Source: Lentisphaeria bacterium UBA7640 (GTDB lineage Bacteria > Verrucomicrobiota > Lentisphaeria > Victivallales > Victivallaceae). Taken from it: 40,026 nt of DNA. Shown piece after piece: positions 8,369-17,210 of this stretch. A program made the position numbers and the translations under genes. Where the stretch lies: positions 1-40,026 of the forward strand of contig DLIO01000116.1 of the NCBI GenBank assembly GCA_002483765.1. The letters are read 5' to 3'. A model generated the notes under the pieces. The model searched no databases. It was given only the letters and a program-made list of their open reading frames with translations, and was not told where the DNA came from. Each line of letters starts with the position of its first letter. Position 1 is the first letter of the stretch.

Positions 8369-10359
8369 TCATTCTAGCTTTTTCCGGATTCTTAATCGGC
8401 ACGAGCTTGATATTGATTCCACTCATACTGCATTTGCTGAAACTTAAACCACGCGTTCCGCAGGCTTACCCGGCATTAATTTTCCTTTATGCTACTGTCG
8501 CCAAAAGGCAAAGTCACAACCGGTTGCGAAAATTCATCGTATTGCTTTTGCGTTGCTTGATATTTTCATTGATAGCCTTAGCTTTTGCCTGGCCGTATCT
8601 GACTGATATTGTGCAGGAACCAGAGGAAGCCAGAATTTTATTATGGGACAACGGTTTCAGCATGCAGGACGAAAGCGTGAACTCTTACCTGAAAGACAAA
8701 GCCCTCAACATCTTACAGAGCGCCGATGTCAAACATCCTCTAGCACTTGGCGTAGTGACGGAAAGAGTTAAATGGAGTGGCGATTTTTCAGCAGATTCCA
8801 GAAAACTAGAGGAATGGTTTAGAGACAACAGCAAATCCTATGAAAGCAGTTCTTTTCGCGAAGCCATTCGCCAAGCAGACCACAAACTCAAAGGGATTTC
8901 GGCAAAAAAGAAGAAAATCATAATTATAACCGACCGTCAGTTTCTGCCCTGGGAAAATGTTGACCTCAAACAACCGCTCTCGCCTGAAACCGATTTAGAA
9001 GTAATTATGCCACTGGAGAGAACTGCAATTAAAAACACTGCCATTACAGCGGTAAAATCACAGTCGGAGTATTTCTCGCCAAAACAAAAAATAATCCTGA
9101 AGATCAATTTACGTAATTTCAATCTTGAAGAGGTTCCGGCAAATCTACTAGTCTATCTGGAAGATAAACAAATTTTAAAGAAACCATTAAAACTTGCGCC
9201 CAATTCGATTCTACTTGAACATGCTGAGCTTACCGCGCCACCGGAAGCGCTGCGACCGCTCGCCGGACGGGTCGAATTACGCGCCGAAGGTGAAAAATTG
9301 CTTATTGATAACATTCATTATTTCTCGATAAATCCGATTACCGAACCCAGGGTTTTCCTAACGCCATTGACGGCTAAAAATCGCGTTGATTTTATAAAAA
9401 TAGCTCTAATGCCGGCAAAAACGTGGTATGAAAAAGTTAACCCGTCTTTTCACGACTTGACCACGACGACAACATTTGAGAATATAAAAGATGCCAACCT
9501 GCTGGTACTTCAAGATTTAAAATTATTCAATGACCAGCTAACCGAAAAAATCGATAAATATCTGGAAAGTGGCGGCAATGTGGTTATCGTATGGCAGAAC
9601 AACACGGAAACCGCAAAAATGCTGAAACATTTTGATATCGAGATTATAAAAAAACAAAATAGAGGGGTTCAGCGTTTTGAAATGCTCGATTTTGAACACA
9701 CCATATTTAAACACTATCTGCAAGTCAGCGCTGGGGCGTGGTTTGATATTCTGTTTTTTGACGTGCCAACCCTTAAATTTCCGACGAAAACTAAAATATT
9801 GGCTTATTTTGACCGGCAAATTCCTGCCATCACGGAATGCCACTATAAAAATGGCAAAGTCTTCGTTATCGCCTCCGAACTTGACCGTAAACACACCAAC
9901 TGGTCGACTTTCGGTTCATTTTTGCCGTTTTGGCGCGAATTGCTTCTTTATTCAGAACGCAAAAAGCAGAGTGTTTATTCGTTGAGAACTAGTGGTGGCA
10001 AAATGTTCTGGCAAGAAAAAATTGCCGTAACTCAAATGGGAAAAACTGATGCAGAAATTAAAGACTTCCTGCGGCTCGATACACCCGGGAACTATATGGT
10101 AAAGAGTGAAACCAAGAACGAAATTTATAATGTCAATGTTCCAGAAAAGGAATCTTTTGTTACGCTTTTGCCAACAACTTACGATTACCAAAAACTGATT
10201 TCAAATGAAAAGATTCAAGCAACAGAAACTGTTACCGTGAAACAAAAAAATCAATTACAATCGATACAACACGCTAAAAATTACTGGTGGATATTGTTGC
10301 TACTCGCATTCGTACTGTCGTTTTTTGAAATTATGCTCGCTAACCGTACCGCATTATAA
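8365..10359 (+). CDS. BatA-like membrane protein with degenerate VWA domain
   Basis: The 664-residue protein begins with the N-terminal aerotolerance (BatA) region: a membrane helix at 1-21, the LHLLKLKPRVPQAYPALIFL segment, and a second helix at about 57-77. A VWA-like domain follows in which the first motif reads LLWDNGFSM (D95), so the canonical DxSxS is altered and metal binding is doubtful. A glutamine-amidotransferase-like region is likely at about 350-520 (LLVLQDLKLF, KYLESGGNVVIVWQN). A last helix near the C-terminus (WWILLLLAFVLSFFEI) anchors the tail. The start uses AGGAGG in the preceding gene and overlaps it by 4 bp. Members of this family sit beside MoxR/DUF58 in many PVC genomes; the exact function is unknown. 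Confidence 0.85.
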   Translation: MIILAFSGFLIGTSLILIPLILHLLKLKPRVPQAYPALIFLYATVAKRQSHNRLRKFIVLLLRCLIFSLIALAFAWPYLTDIVQEPEEARILLWDNGFSMQDESVNSYLKDKALNILQSADVKHPLALGVVTERVKWSGDFSADSRKLEEWFRDNSKSYESSSFREAIRQADHKLKGISAKKKKIIIITDRQFLPWENVDLKQPLSPETDLEVIMPLERTAIKNTAITAVKSQSEYFSPKQKIILKINLRNFNLEEVPANLLVYLEDKQILKKPLKLAPNSILLEHAELTAPPEALRPLAGRVELRAEGEKLLIDNIHYFSINPITEPRVFLTPLTAKNRVDFIKIALMPAKTWYEKVNPSFHDLTTTTTFENIKDANLLVLQDLKLFNDQLTEKIDKYLESGGNVVIVWQNNTETAKMLKHFDIEIIKKQNRGVQRFEMLDFEHTIFKHYLQVSAGAWFDILFFDVPTLKFPTKTKILAYFDRQIPAITECHYKNGKVFVIASELDRKHTNWSTFGSFLPFWRELLLYSERKKQSVYSLRTSGGKMFWQEKIAVTQMGKTDAEIKDFLRLDTPGNYMVKSETKNEIYNVNVPEKESFVTLLPTTYDYQKLISNEKIQATETVTVKQKNQLQSIQHAKNYWWILLLLAFVLSFFEIMLANRTAL

Positions 10360-10367
10360 GGTTACAG

Positions 10368-11621
10368 ATGAAAAAATTTAAACAAACACAACTACATAAG
10401 AACCTTAGAGCGGAACACCGCAAGCGCCTTGAGAAGCGCCCGCTCGGTTATCTACTGCTGATTTTATTAATCAGTTTCATCTTAAGTTCAGTCACCGCAT
10501 TAATTACGCCTTTATACTCTTATACAATCTGTTTTTACATCTTTATTATCGGGGCCGTTACCGGTATCGTGGTATTTCTGACGACCTACATTGCTGGCTA
10601 TCAAAGCATTGATAAGACCGCCCAAAATCTCGATATTCAGCATGACGCAAAAAACCGCTTGGAAACCACTCTTGAATTGAGCGATGCGGTCCATCCGCTA
10701 AAAGAGCATCATTATCAAGAAACCAACGCGTTTTACTCAGGCCATAAATTTTCATACTGGAGAATATTAAGATTACTCCTGATCATAGCGGTATTGTTGT
10801 TTTCATGGATGAATATAGGAATGTTAAAAACCCAACATGGACGTTATAAAATAGAGATTGAAAACCTGAAAAAAGAACAAAAGCCGGAATCGGAGCCGGA
10901 AAAACCGAAAACTCCGCCGAAACCAAAGAAAAAAGCCCGTGATGACAAGGCTGAATTAAAATTGATTTTGCCGGAATCAGAAACTCGCGCCAAACCGCTT
11001 GATGAGATTGAATGGTCAGGAGTCGGGCAGTCAAGTAGAGGGTTTCAGAAATTAACTCTGAGCGTATATGTCAATGGCAAATTTATCAAAGATATTAGCC
11101 CAGAGGGAAATCTCACTAAAAAAACCGGAAGCATTAAAGTTAACGGTTTTTTAGCGTTGGATGAATTCGATGTTCAACCTTTTGACCTTGTGAGCTATCA
11201 TTTGACCGCTTACTCGCAAATCAATGAGAATCCCACACAAAAAATCATCAGTTCTCCGCAATTTATCGAAGTTCGTCCTTTCCGTGAAGATGCTTTTTTC
11301 AAAGAAGGCAGCGATGCCGGGAGCGAAGAGATGCAGAATATGCTTGCTGTTCTGGTTCGTTTCCTGCGTTTACAAATAGAGTTGAATAAAGCGACCTTTA
11401 CCGCGAGAATTATGCGACAACAAGCAAAGAAAGATGATTTGTCGGCATATCATAATTTTTTGCAAACAGTCAGGAAAGAACAAAAAAACTTTAATAGCGA
11501 AGTGGAAGATTTTTTGAATAGTGAGATAGCGAGAAAATTTCCTGCGGAAACTATCAACAATATCGAAAAGGCCAATAAAAATATCAATGACGCCTGTAGT
11601 AAACTGGAACATCTGAATTGA
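10368..11621 (+). CDS. Membrane protein of the MoxR operon, Lys/Pro-rich linker
   Basis: A 417-residue protein with three clear membrane helices (about 27-48, 52-80 and 130-150). A Lys/Glu/Pro-rich linker (EPEKPKTPPKPKKKARDD, about 175-205) spaces the membrane part from a mostly beta and then helical C-terminal domain. This layout resembles membrane proteins that lie between BatA-like and coiled-coil genes in PVC MoxR operons (DUF4175-like), but I do not recognise a named domain with confidence. AAGG precedes the ATG by a few bases, and the stop overlaps a TTG of the next reading frame. Probably a structural partner of the neighbouring VWA proteins. Confidence 0.7.
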   Translation: MKKFKQTQLHKNLRAEHRKRLEKRPLGYLLLILLISFILSSVTALITPLYSYTICFYIFIIGAVTGIVVFLTTYIAGYQSIDKTAQNLDIQHDAKNRLETTLELSDAVHPLKEHHYQETNAFYSGHKFSYWRILRLLLIIAVLLFSWMNIGMLKTQHGRYKIEIENLKKEQKPESEPEKPKTPPKPKKKARDDKAELKLILPESETRAKPLDEIEWSGVGQSSRGFQKLTLSVYVNGKFIKDISPEGNLTKKTGSIKVNGFLALDEFDVQPFDLVSYHLTAYSQINENPTQKIISSPQFIEVRPFREDAFFKEGSDAGSEEMQNMLAVLVRFLRLQIELNKATFTARIMRQQAKKDDLSAYHNFLQTVRKEQKNFNSEVEDFLNSEIARKFPAETINNIEKANKNINDACSKLEHLN

Positions 11622-11632
11622 GAGCTGTAATC

Positions 11633-13069
11633 ATGAGAAAAAACCGTAAAACATTATTGGCATTAGCGATAGCCACCATGACGTTGATACTTTGGGCCGA
11701 TAAACCCGGCGATATTGATGGATTGCAACAAGCTGCCGACTATCAGCAGAAAGCAATATATCATTTTATCCAGGCGATGAAAAATGTCAAAAAACAGCTT
11801 GTTCAAGCTAAATCTGAACAAGAGCAAAATTTGAATAAGGAACGCAATCCGTTTGAAGACCAGCAGGATTTCAAGATGCCTGAAATGCCCCCGAAGAATA
11901 ACCCTCAAGTCAAACTGCAGAAGATTATTGACCTGCAGAACCAAGTGATTGAGGATTTTAAAAAACCGCAAAGCGCTGCAGAAAGGGTTACAAAACAGGA
12001 AGAAATAGGCGACGCGACGGCAAATTTGAAGGATGAACATCAACTTGAGGAGAGCGTAAAAAAAGCCTTGGGGCAGGCGCTAAAAACCAGTCACGAAACC
12101 GCCTATTTGATGGCCGCAGATAGTCCGGAACTGGCAAAAATCAAAGCCCAAAAGACTTTATCAGATTTAAAGGACGCAATGCGTAAACTGGAAAAAGTTA
12201 GCAATCAAAAATTCAATCAAAATCTCGAAGACGCGCAAAAGAAAGTCAATGACCTGACCAGTAAAAATCAAGACCAAAAAGGAGATGACGGCGATAAAGA
12301 CAATAATAGCAACCAGACTGAAAAAGAGTTAAAAGCGTTACGCGATAAACTGAGCGAAAAGGCTGAAGAACACCATAAAACCGGCAAACAAAAAAATGCG
12401 GAACAGTTGGCTGAACTCGCAAAAAAGATCAATGATAAAATCGATGAACAAGAAACTGAGGATGAAAAAGATAAAAAAACCCTTGATGAAACCCTGCGTG
12501 AACTTCAAAAACTCATTGCCCAACTCCGGTTACAGAATAAAAAAGATTCGCAAATTCTCGCAGACAGTATCGAAAAACTGGAGGAATGCAGCAAGGAGTT
12601 GAAGTTTTTGACCAAACACCCCAAAAGCATGACCGCGAATGAACAAGCAGAATTACTGCGCGACCTCGAAATGAAAATGTTTGATATGATGCTGGCGCTC
12701 GACACCTTGGCCGAAGACGGCAAGAATAACACAAACTCAAAATCGCCCAACGAAGCCATGGCTGAACTTAAAAACGCCAATAAAGAGGCACAAAAACAGA
12801 TTGATGAATTAAAAAAACTCCAGGCGCGCCAAAATGCTTCCGGATTCAGCCATGATCCGCTGATTTATCCTGAAAAATTCAGTCAGTTAAATGATTCTCT
12901 GCATAAAATCCTTATCAACGCGACTCTGCTATTTAAAAACATGAAAACGGAAGACCTTATTTATATTTTTAATCCCGACGACATTCCGGAAAAATACCGC
13001 GATGACGTTGCACAATATTTTGAACGGCTTTCAAATCCGGAACCAGCAGAAACTAAAGGTAAAGAATAA
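11633..13069 (+). CDS. Exported coiled-coil protein of the MoxR operon
   Basis: The 478-residue product starts with MRKNRKTLLALAIATMTLIL, a signal peptide or anchor, with possible cleavage near LWADKPG. Nearly all the rest is charged, Lys/Glu/Gln-rich helix with heptad-like patterns (about 30-150 and 180-400), so long coiled coils are likely. A small ordered C-terminal region (DLIYIFNPDDIPEKYRDDVAQYF) closes it and may be a docking segment. The ATG at 11633 is preferred; a TTG at 11618 overlapping the previous stop would add five residues. No enzymatic motif is seen. It probably bridges membrane components of the operon in the periplasm. Confidence 0.7.
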   Translation: MRKNRKTLLALAIATMTLILWADKPGDIDGLQQAADYQQKAIYHFIQAMKNVKKQLVQAKSEQEQNLNKERNPFEDQQDFKMPEMPPKNNPQVKLQKIIDLQNQVIEDFKKPQSAAERVTKQEEIGDATANLKDEHQLEESVKKALGQALKTSHETAYLMAADSPELAKIKAQKTLSDLKDAMRKLEKVSNQKFNQNLEDAQKKVNDLTSKNQDQKGDDGDKDNNSNQTEKELKALRDKLSEKAEEHHKTGKQKNAEQLAELAKKINDKIDEQETEDEKDKKTLDETLRELQKLIAQLRLQNKKDSQILADSIEKLEECSKELKFLTKHPKSMTANEQAELLRDLEMKMFDMMLALDTLAEDGKNNTNSKSPNEAMAELKNANKEAQKQIDELKKLQARQNASGFSHDPLIYPEKFSQLNDSLHKILINATLLFKNMKTEDLIYIFNPDDIPEKYRDDVAQYFERLSNPEPAETKGKE

Positions 13070-13072
13070 ATT

Positions 13073-15364
13073 ATGACTCAGTGGGTTCAACATTTTAATT
13101 GGAATTTTCCCGGCGGCCTTTGGGGAGTCGTGACCGCGCTAGTCGGCGGTTTACTGCTGATCGCCTTATCATACCGCTATACTTTGCGAAAAACCTCAGA
13201 TAACGCCAAGGTCGCGCTAACGATATTGCGTTTTATGTTTATGCTGTTTATCATATTCTGTTTGTGTCGCCCGCGAATAGAACGTGAGTTGACCACGCAA
13301 AGCTCCAATAATAAAAAAATCGCCGTGCTCGTTGATGATTCAGGCAGTATGCGTATTAAGGGGTTCTGGAAAAAAGACCGTCTGCAAGAAGCTCTAAATT
13401 TCTGGCAGGAAAAAGTAAAAAAAGGTGACGATACTTATCAGTATGAATATTTCAATTTTGCGACAAAATTAAAGCAATGCCCTGATTTTAGTTCCCGCCC
13501 TGAACAAAGCCAAACAAAACCCTCAAATACACAACTGTATCAGGTCATAAGTGATTGCTGTAACCGTTTTCCATCTGAGAACTTTGCCGGGGTTATTTAT
13601 ATGACAGACGGCATTGATACTTCAGGAACGTCGCCGCAGGATGCCGTCAATAAATTAGCAGCATGCAGTCTAAAACATATTTTTGTACCGATATGCACCG
13701 AGTTACCTGCCAAGCCATATATAAATTTACGTAAAGTTGAGGCTCCTGACCAGGCTTTCGTCGGCACCGAGGTTCCTGTGCTGATCATGACTCAACAATC
13801 CAATATATCTCCGGCAACTAATGCTGAACTTGAAATCACGAAAAACGAAAAAATCCCGGTCAGCGTGCATAAACTGCATTCCGGCAGCGGAGTGCAAACG
13901 ATAAAACTTCGTTTACCGATCCGTGAAATCGGCGTAGATTTATATAAAGCGGTTTTGAAGGTCGACGGCAAGAAGAGGTCGGAGGTTGTCTGGAGCATTA
14001 TCAAACGCATAAAAAAAGATTCCGCGCAGGTTTTAATCTATCAGGGCGCTCTGGATTGGGGAACCCGTTTCCTCCGAAACCTCTTTGCTGATAATGATAA
14101 AATAAAATTGGATTTGCGCTATGCCTCAAATGTATATGATATAAATCGGGATAATAGCTTAAACAATTTTCCCGGCAGTAGTGAACTCGCTAAATATGAT
14201 GTGGTTGTTCTCTTCAACCTTAACCGTAAACAGATCACTTCAACAATGGAAAAAGACCTGCAAGATTTCGTCAGTCGCGGCGGCGGATTGTTCTTTCTTA
14301 ACGGTAATCCGGTCAGCGTCAAGGAGTTTGCCGACTCTCAGTTGGAAAAACTCCTGCCGGTAAAGTTTGATCCAAACTATAACAAAGATGCTCGTAGCGA
14401 TACCCAGACGATGAATTTTTTACGACGCCTAAACTCTACTAAAAACGGCACCAGATGGGATACCAGTTTTCGCCAAAGCAAAGAATTCACCTTCAAAGTG
14501 CCTGAACTTAAAAAATTTAACCTTAGCAGAATCGGGTTGCAAAGTCCAATTTTCAAAAGAAAGACCAAACTTGGTAAAACCGAACAGATTACTCCGGAAT
14601 TCCAAGACCTTGCGTGGGTAGAGGAAGCAAAACCCGGAGCGAATGTGCTCGCCAGCTGGCATGACAAAGACAATGCAAAAGAACATATCCTGCTCGCTTA
14701 TCAGAATTTTGGCAAAGGCCGCAGCATGGTGCTGGCCACAGATCCGCTCTGGCGCTGGCGCATGAACACGCCTTCAAGCGATAATAGCTTTGAAAAATTC
14801 TGGCAGAATCTATTTTTCTGGCTGGCTCAGGGACAAAACGAACAAGCCGGCTGGATAATTCCGAATCTGTTTATTCCCGGCGGTGAACAGCTCAAGGTCT
14901 CCTTCAATCCCGGCAAAAACATGATTGATCTTGATAAAGTGGAATGCCAACTTGAAAACGGAAAAACGGCGCAGAAACTTCTTTTTCATCCAGATGACTC
15001 AAAAGACCGTTATTTTGTAAAATTCGCCTCCGAACCTGATCAAAAATATACTCTGAAAGCTCAATACAAAGACGAAGTTATTGCTAGCGCCAGCTTTATG
15101 ACTCAGCCTCAGGAGCAATCAAATATGGAGGAACTTATTCTCAAACCTGATCTGAATATACTTCATGAATTTGCGGCCCTGCCGAATGTCTATATTGAAG
15201 ATGCTCAGGAGGGTTTTGACATTAGCAAATATTTTACCACCGAAACCTTCACGCTATCCAAGAAGGAGATTTTTCCATTGTGGCATCGCTGGTGGATATA
15301 TGTTATAATAGTCGGTTTTTTCGCCGCAGAAATGATAATCCGAAGATTCTTTAAACTGGTATAA
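13073..15364 (+). CDS. Membrane VWA-domain protein
   Basis: A 763-residue protein with two N-terminal helices (about 17-37 and 47-66), then a VWA domain with an intact metal site: VLVDDSGSM (D88, S90, S92) and YMTDGIDTSG. A glutamine-amidotransferase-like region follows (about 370-410: YDVVVLFNLNRKQI, FVSRGGGLFFLNGNP), and a single helix near the C-terminus (WWIYVIIVGFFAAEMII). It starts three bases after the preceding stop. With the BatA-like protein it is one of two large membrane VWA-type proteins of the operon; only this one keeps the metal motif, so it is the better candidate for a MoxR-controlled adhesion function. Substrate unknown. Confidence 0.85.
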   Translation: MTQWVQHFNWNFPGGLWGVVTALVGGLLLIALSYRYTLRKTSDNAKVALTILRFMFMLFIIFCLCRPRIERELTTQSSNNKKIAVLVDDSGSMRIKGFWKKDRLQEALNFWQEKVKKGDDTYQYEYFNFATKLKQCPDFSSRPEQSQTKPSNTQLYQVISDCCNRFPSENFAGVIYMTDGIDTSGTSPQDAVNKLAACSLKHIFVPICTELPAKPYINLRKVEAPDQAFVGTEVPVLIMTQQSNISPATNAELEITKNEKIPVSVHKLHSGSGVQTIKLRLPIREIGVDLYKAVLKVDGKKRSEVVWSIIKRIKKDSAQVLIYQGALDWGTRFLRNLFADNDKIKLDLRYASNVYDINRDNSLNNFPGSSELAKYDVVVLFNLNRKQITSTMEKDLQDFVSRGGGLFFLNGNPVSVKEFADSQLEKLLPVKFDPNYNKDARSDTQTMNFLRRLNSTKNGTRWDTSFRQSKEFTFKVPELKKFNLSRIGLQSPIFKRKTKLGKTEQITPEFQDLAWVEEAKPGANVLASWHDKDNAKEHILLAYQNFGKGRSMVLATDPLWRWRMNTPSSDNSFEKFWQNLFFWLAQGQNEQAGWIIPNLFIPGGEQLKVSFNPGKNMIDLDKVECQLENGKTAQKLLFHPDDSKDRYFVKFASEPDQKYTLKAQYKDEVIASASFMTQPQEQSNMEELILKPDLNILHEFAALPNVYIEDAQEGFDISKYFTTETFTLSKKEIFPLWHRWWIYVIIVGFFAAEMIIRRFFKLV

Positions 15365-15381
15365 ATGGAGATGAGAATAAA

Positions 15382-16113
15382 ATGATTAAATTGCTAACTT
15401 TACTGTTTATATTTCTTTTGAACTTGAATATTCCGGCACGAAACCGAAACCTCGGAATGGAGAAAAAAGAGTTTTCGGAAACAGACCGGGGTAGCCGGGT
15501 ATCCTGGTGTCGGCTCAAGTTTCCGGTAAAAGGCAGTTCAAGCCGTGAATCAGCGTGGGACTGGCACGCGCATCCCAGTGGCGATGTCAAAATGATTCAA
15601 GTTTTACGCGACTACACCAGCATTAACTTGAAACAAGAATGGAATGTCGCAGATATTGCTGATTTGGATAAAATGTGCGCTTTCCCGCTCATTTTCATGC
15701 ATGGACAACGTCTGATAAATATTGATGAAAGAGCGAAGAATAATTTAAAAGAATATATCTTACGTGGTGGTTTTTTGCTTATCGACGACTGTGTTTATCA
15801 CAGATCGGCCCCTGATCTGTTTTTTCACAGCATGGTAAAAAAATTATGGAAAATACTCCCCGATATGAAACTAATAAAATTAACCCCCAGCCACGATCTC
15901 TTCAAATGCTATTTCGAACTACAAAGGTGGCCCCACATGCAGGGACGCGACAACGGCATATACGGAGCATATCATAAAAACCGCCTAATCGCTTTCATAT
16001 ATTCAAGCGATCTACACTGCGGCTGGGTAGATGTAGGCTGGTTTTCATCCAAAAACACCCAAGACGCCTACAAAATGGGAGTAAACCTCTACATCCACGC
16101 CATGAACAATTAG
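15382..16113 (+). CDS. DUF4159 domain protein
   Basis: A 243-residue protein with a hydrophobic N-terminal signal (LLTLLFIFLLNLNIPA) and the DUF4159 fold. Strands and motifs include WHAHPSGDVKMIQVLRDYTS, AFPLIFMHGQ, LKEYILRGGFLLIDDC (the RGG and DD pattern of the family) and the C-terminal HCGWVDVGWFSSKN. DUF4159 genes close MoxR/DUF58/VWA operons in many Gram-negative and PVC genomes, as here; a glutamine-amidotransferase-like fold is likely but no catalytic Cys is obvious. GGAGATGAGA precedes the start. A degraded copy of its last ~45 codons lies at about 32964-33090, just beyond repeat island II. The gene ends the plus-strand operon and faces the convergent M50-like gene 38 bp away. Confidence 0.88.
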   Translation: MIKLLTLLFIFLLNLNIPARNRNLGMEKKEFSETDRGSRVSWCRLKFPVKGSSSRESAWDWHAHPSGDVKMIQVLRDYTSINLKQEWNVADIADLDKMCAFPLIFMHGQRLINIDERAKNNLKEYILRGGFLLIDDCVYHRSAPDLFFHSMVKKLWKILPDMKLIKLTPSHDLFKCYFELQRWPHMQGRDNGIYGAYHKNRLIAFIYSSDLHCGWVDVGWFSSKNTQDAYKMGVNLYIHAMNN

Positions 16114-16151
16114 AGAGACACTACTTTCTAATTTTACCGTCAGGTTATTTA

Positions 16152-16955
16152 TCAATATTTTATCCTGAGAAATGGGGGAATTATTATTGCTATGATAGCG
16201 TTGACTATAATTGACATGATCATTATTAGATAAAACATTGCAAAAAAATTGCTGTTCATGATAGGTTTGTAATCAAAGTTTCCTAGCCATGATGTTGCAA
16301 GGTTAAAAACGAGTAGAGATAGTATGATTGCAAAGAACCCTTTACTCGCGCCATGTAGATCAGCTGGACTGAGGTTGATTGATCCTCCTACCGTAAAACA
16401 AATATAGATAAAAATATAAAATCGCCAACTTGACAGGTTTGACCAAGTGAAAATCTGTTTGAATATAAAACTCATTTGTTCCGTAATAGCAGCCGGAGTG
16501 TCGCTGTTAATATTCTGTACGGGGGCAAGTTCAATCAGATGCCCAAACAGAATATAAGTTGCCAGATAGATAACTAGCACCCCTAATATGATTGGCCCGA
16601 TGCCAATAAAAAAGTTGCCGATAGTTTGATAAATGCTTTTGGGATTGTAACTATGATTGACATAACCCAGCGTTCCACTATTCAAATCAGGGCTGAAAAA
16701 TTTGATCTCGTTAATTTTGTGTCGGAATATAAGACAGAAAAGAGCGTGTCCGCTTTCATGCACCATTGTTCCCAGCCAACCGAAGAGTAAGAGGTAAAGT
16801 TTTATTCCCAGCAGACCGGAAGCTTTTCTTTCAATGATCTTTGAGACAAAATTCATAATCAGCCCAAACAATAATCCCGGCCCTAAAATCACCAGCAATT
16901 GTATTGCTGTAGTCATAACGGCGTTATAAAGATAGGTCATAATGTCATTGGGCAT
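16152..16955 (-). CDS. M50-like integral-membrane zinc metalloprotease
   Basis: A 267-residue hydrophobic protein with about six membrane segments. The zinc site is HESGH (H66, E67, H70) within a helix, followed by a second conserved acidic motif LSPADLHGA (D199) at the start of a late helix, as in M50B-type intramembrane proteases. A G-rich FFIGIGPIILGVLV helix lies between them. It has no PDZ or CBS domain. The ATG at 16955 has only a weak ribosome site; an alternative ATG at 16940 is equally weak. It is the last gene of the minus-strand series, 26 bp after the 48-residue membrane peptide. M50 proteases often release anti-sigma factors or process lipoprotein signals; a link to the nearby sigma system is speculation. 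Confidence 0.75.
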   Translation of the reverse strand: MPNDIMTYLYNAVMTTAIQLLVILGPGLLFGLIMNFVSKIIERKASGLLGIKLYLLLFGWLGTMVHESGHALFCLIFRHKINEIKFFSPDLNSGTLGYVNHSYNPKSIYQTIGNFFIGIGPIILGVLVIYLATYILFGHLIELAPVQNINSDTPAAITEQMSFIFKQIFTWSNLSSWRFYIFIYICFTVGGSINLSPADLHGASKGFFAIILSLLVFNLATSWLGNFDYKPIMNSNFFAMFYLIMIMSIIVNAIIAIIIPPFLRIKY

Positions 16956-16981
16956 TTAAGAACCATACTTTCATATTAAAT

Positions 16982-17128
16982 TCACCCCATAAAACATGAT
17001 CTTAGAACAAACAAAATCAGAACTATTGCCATTATAAAAAAGGCAAGTTTGAGGATTATTTTACTAAGCTTAAAACCGACATAGAAAAAAAGCAATACTG
17101 CTACTAATATTAATAATTTTGACACCAT
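16982..17128 (-). CDS. Small hydrophobic membrane protein (48 aa)
   Basis: A 48-residue frame begins MVSKLLILVAVLLFFYVG and continues to ILKLAFFIMAIVLILFVLRS, giving two hydrophobic helices separated by a short basic turn (KLSK). AAGGA lies 8 nt before the ATG at 17128, a good ribosome site. It fills the gap between the TPR protein and the M50-like gene, 26 bp before the latter, so the two are probably co-transcribed. It may be a partner or regulator of the protease. It resembles no family I can name. Confidence 0.6.
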   Translation of the reverse strand: MVSKLLILVAVLLFFYVGFKLSKIILKLAFFIMAIVLILFVLRSCFMG

Positions 17129-17210
17129 GAAACATCCTTGTGTTTTATTTTAAATCGCACTGAGTAATCCTTAGGGCTCACTCAAAAAAAAATTCAGCAT
17201 AATCATCTTA

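Noticed and set aside
16114..16151. Bidirectional terminator between the convergent DUF4159 and M50-like genes
   Set aside because: No stem of more than four pairs seen in the 38-bp gap.
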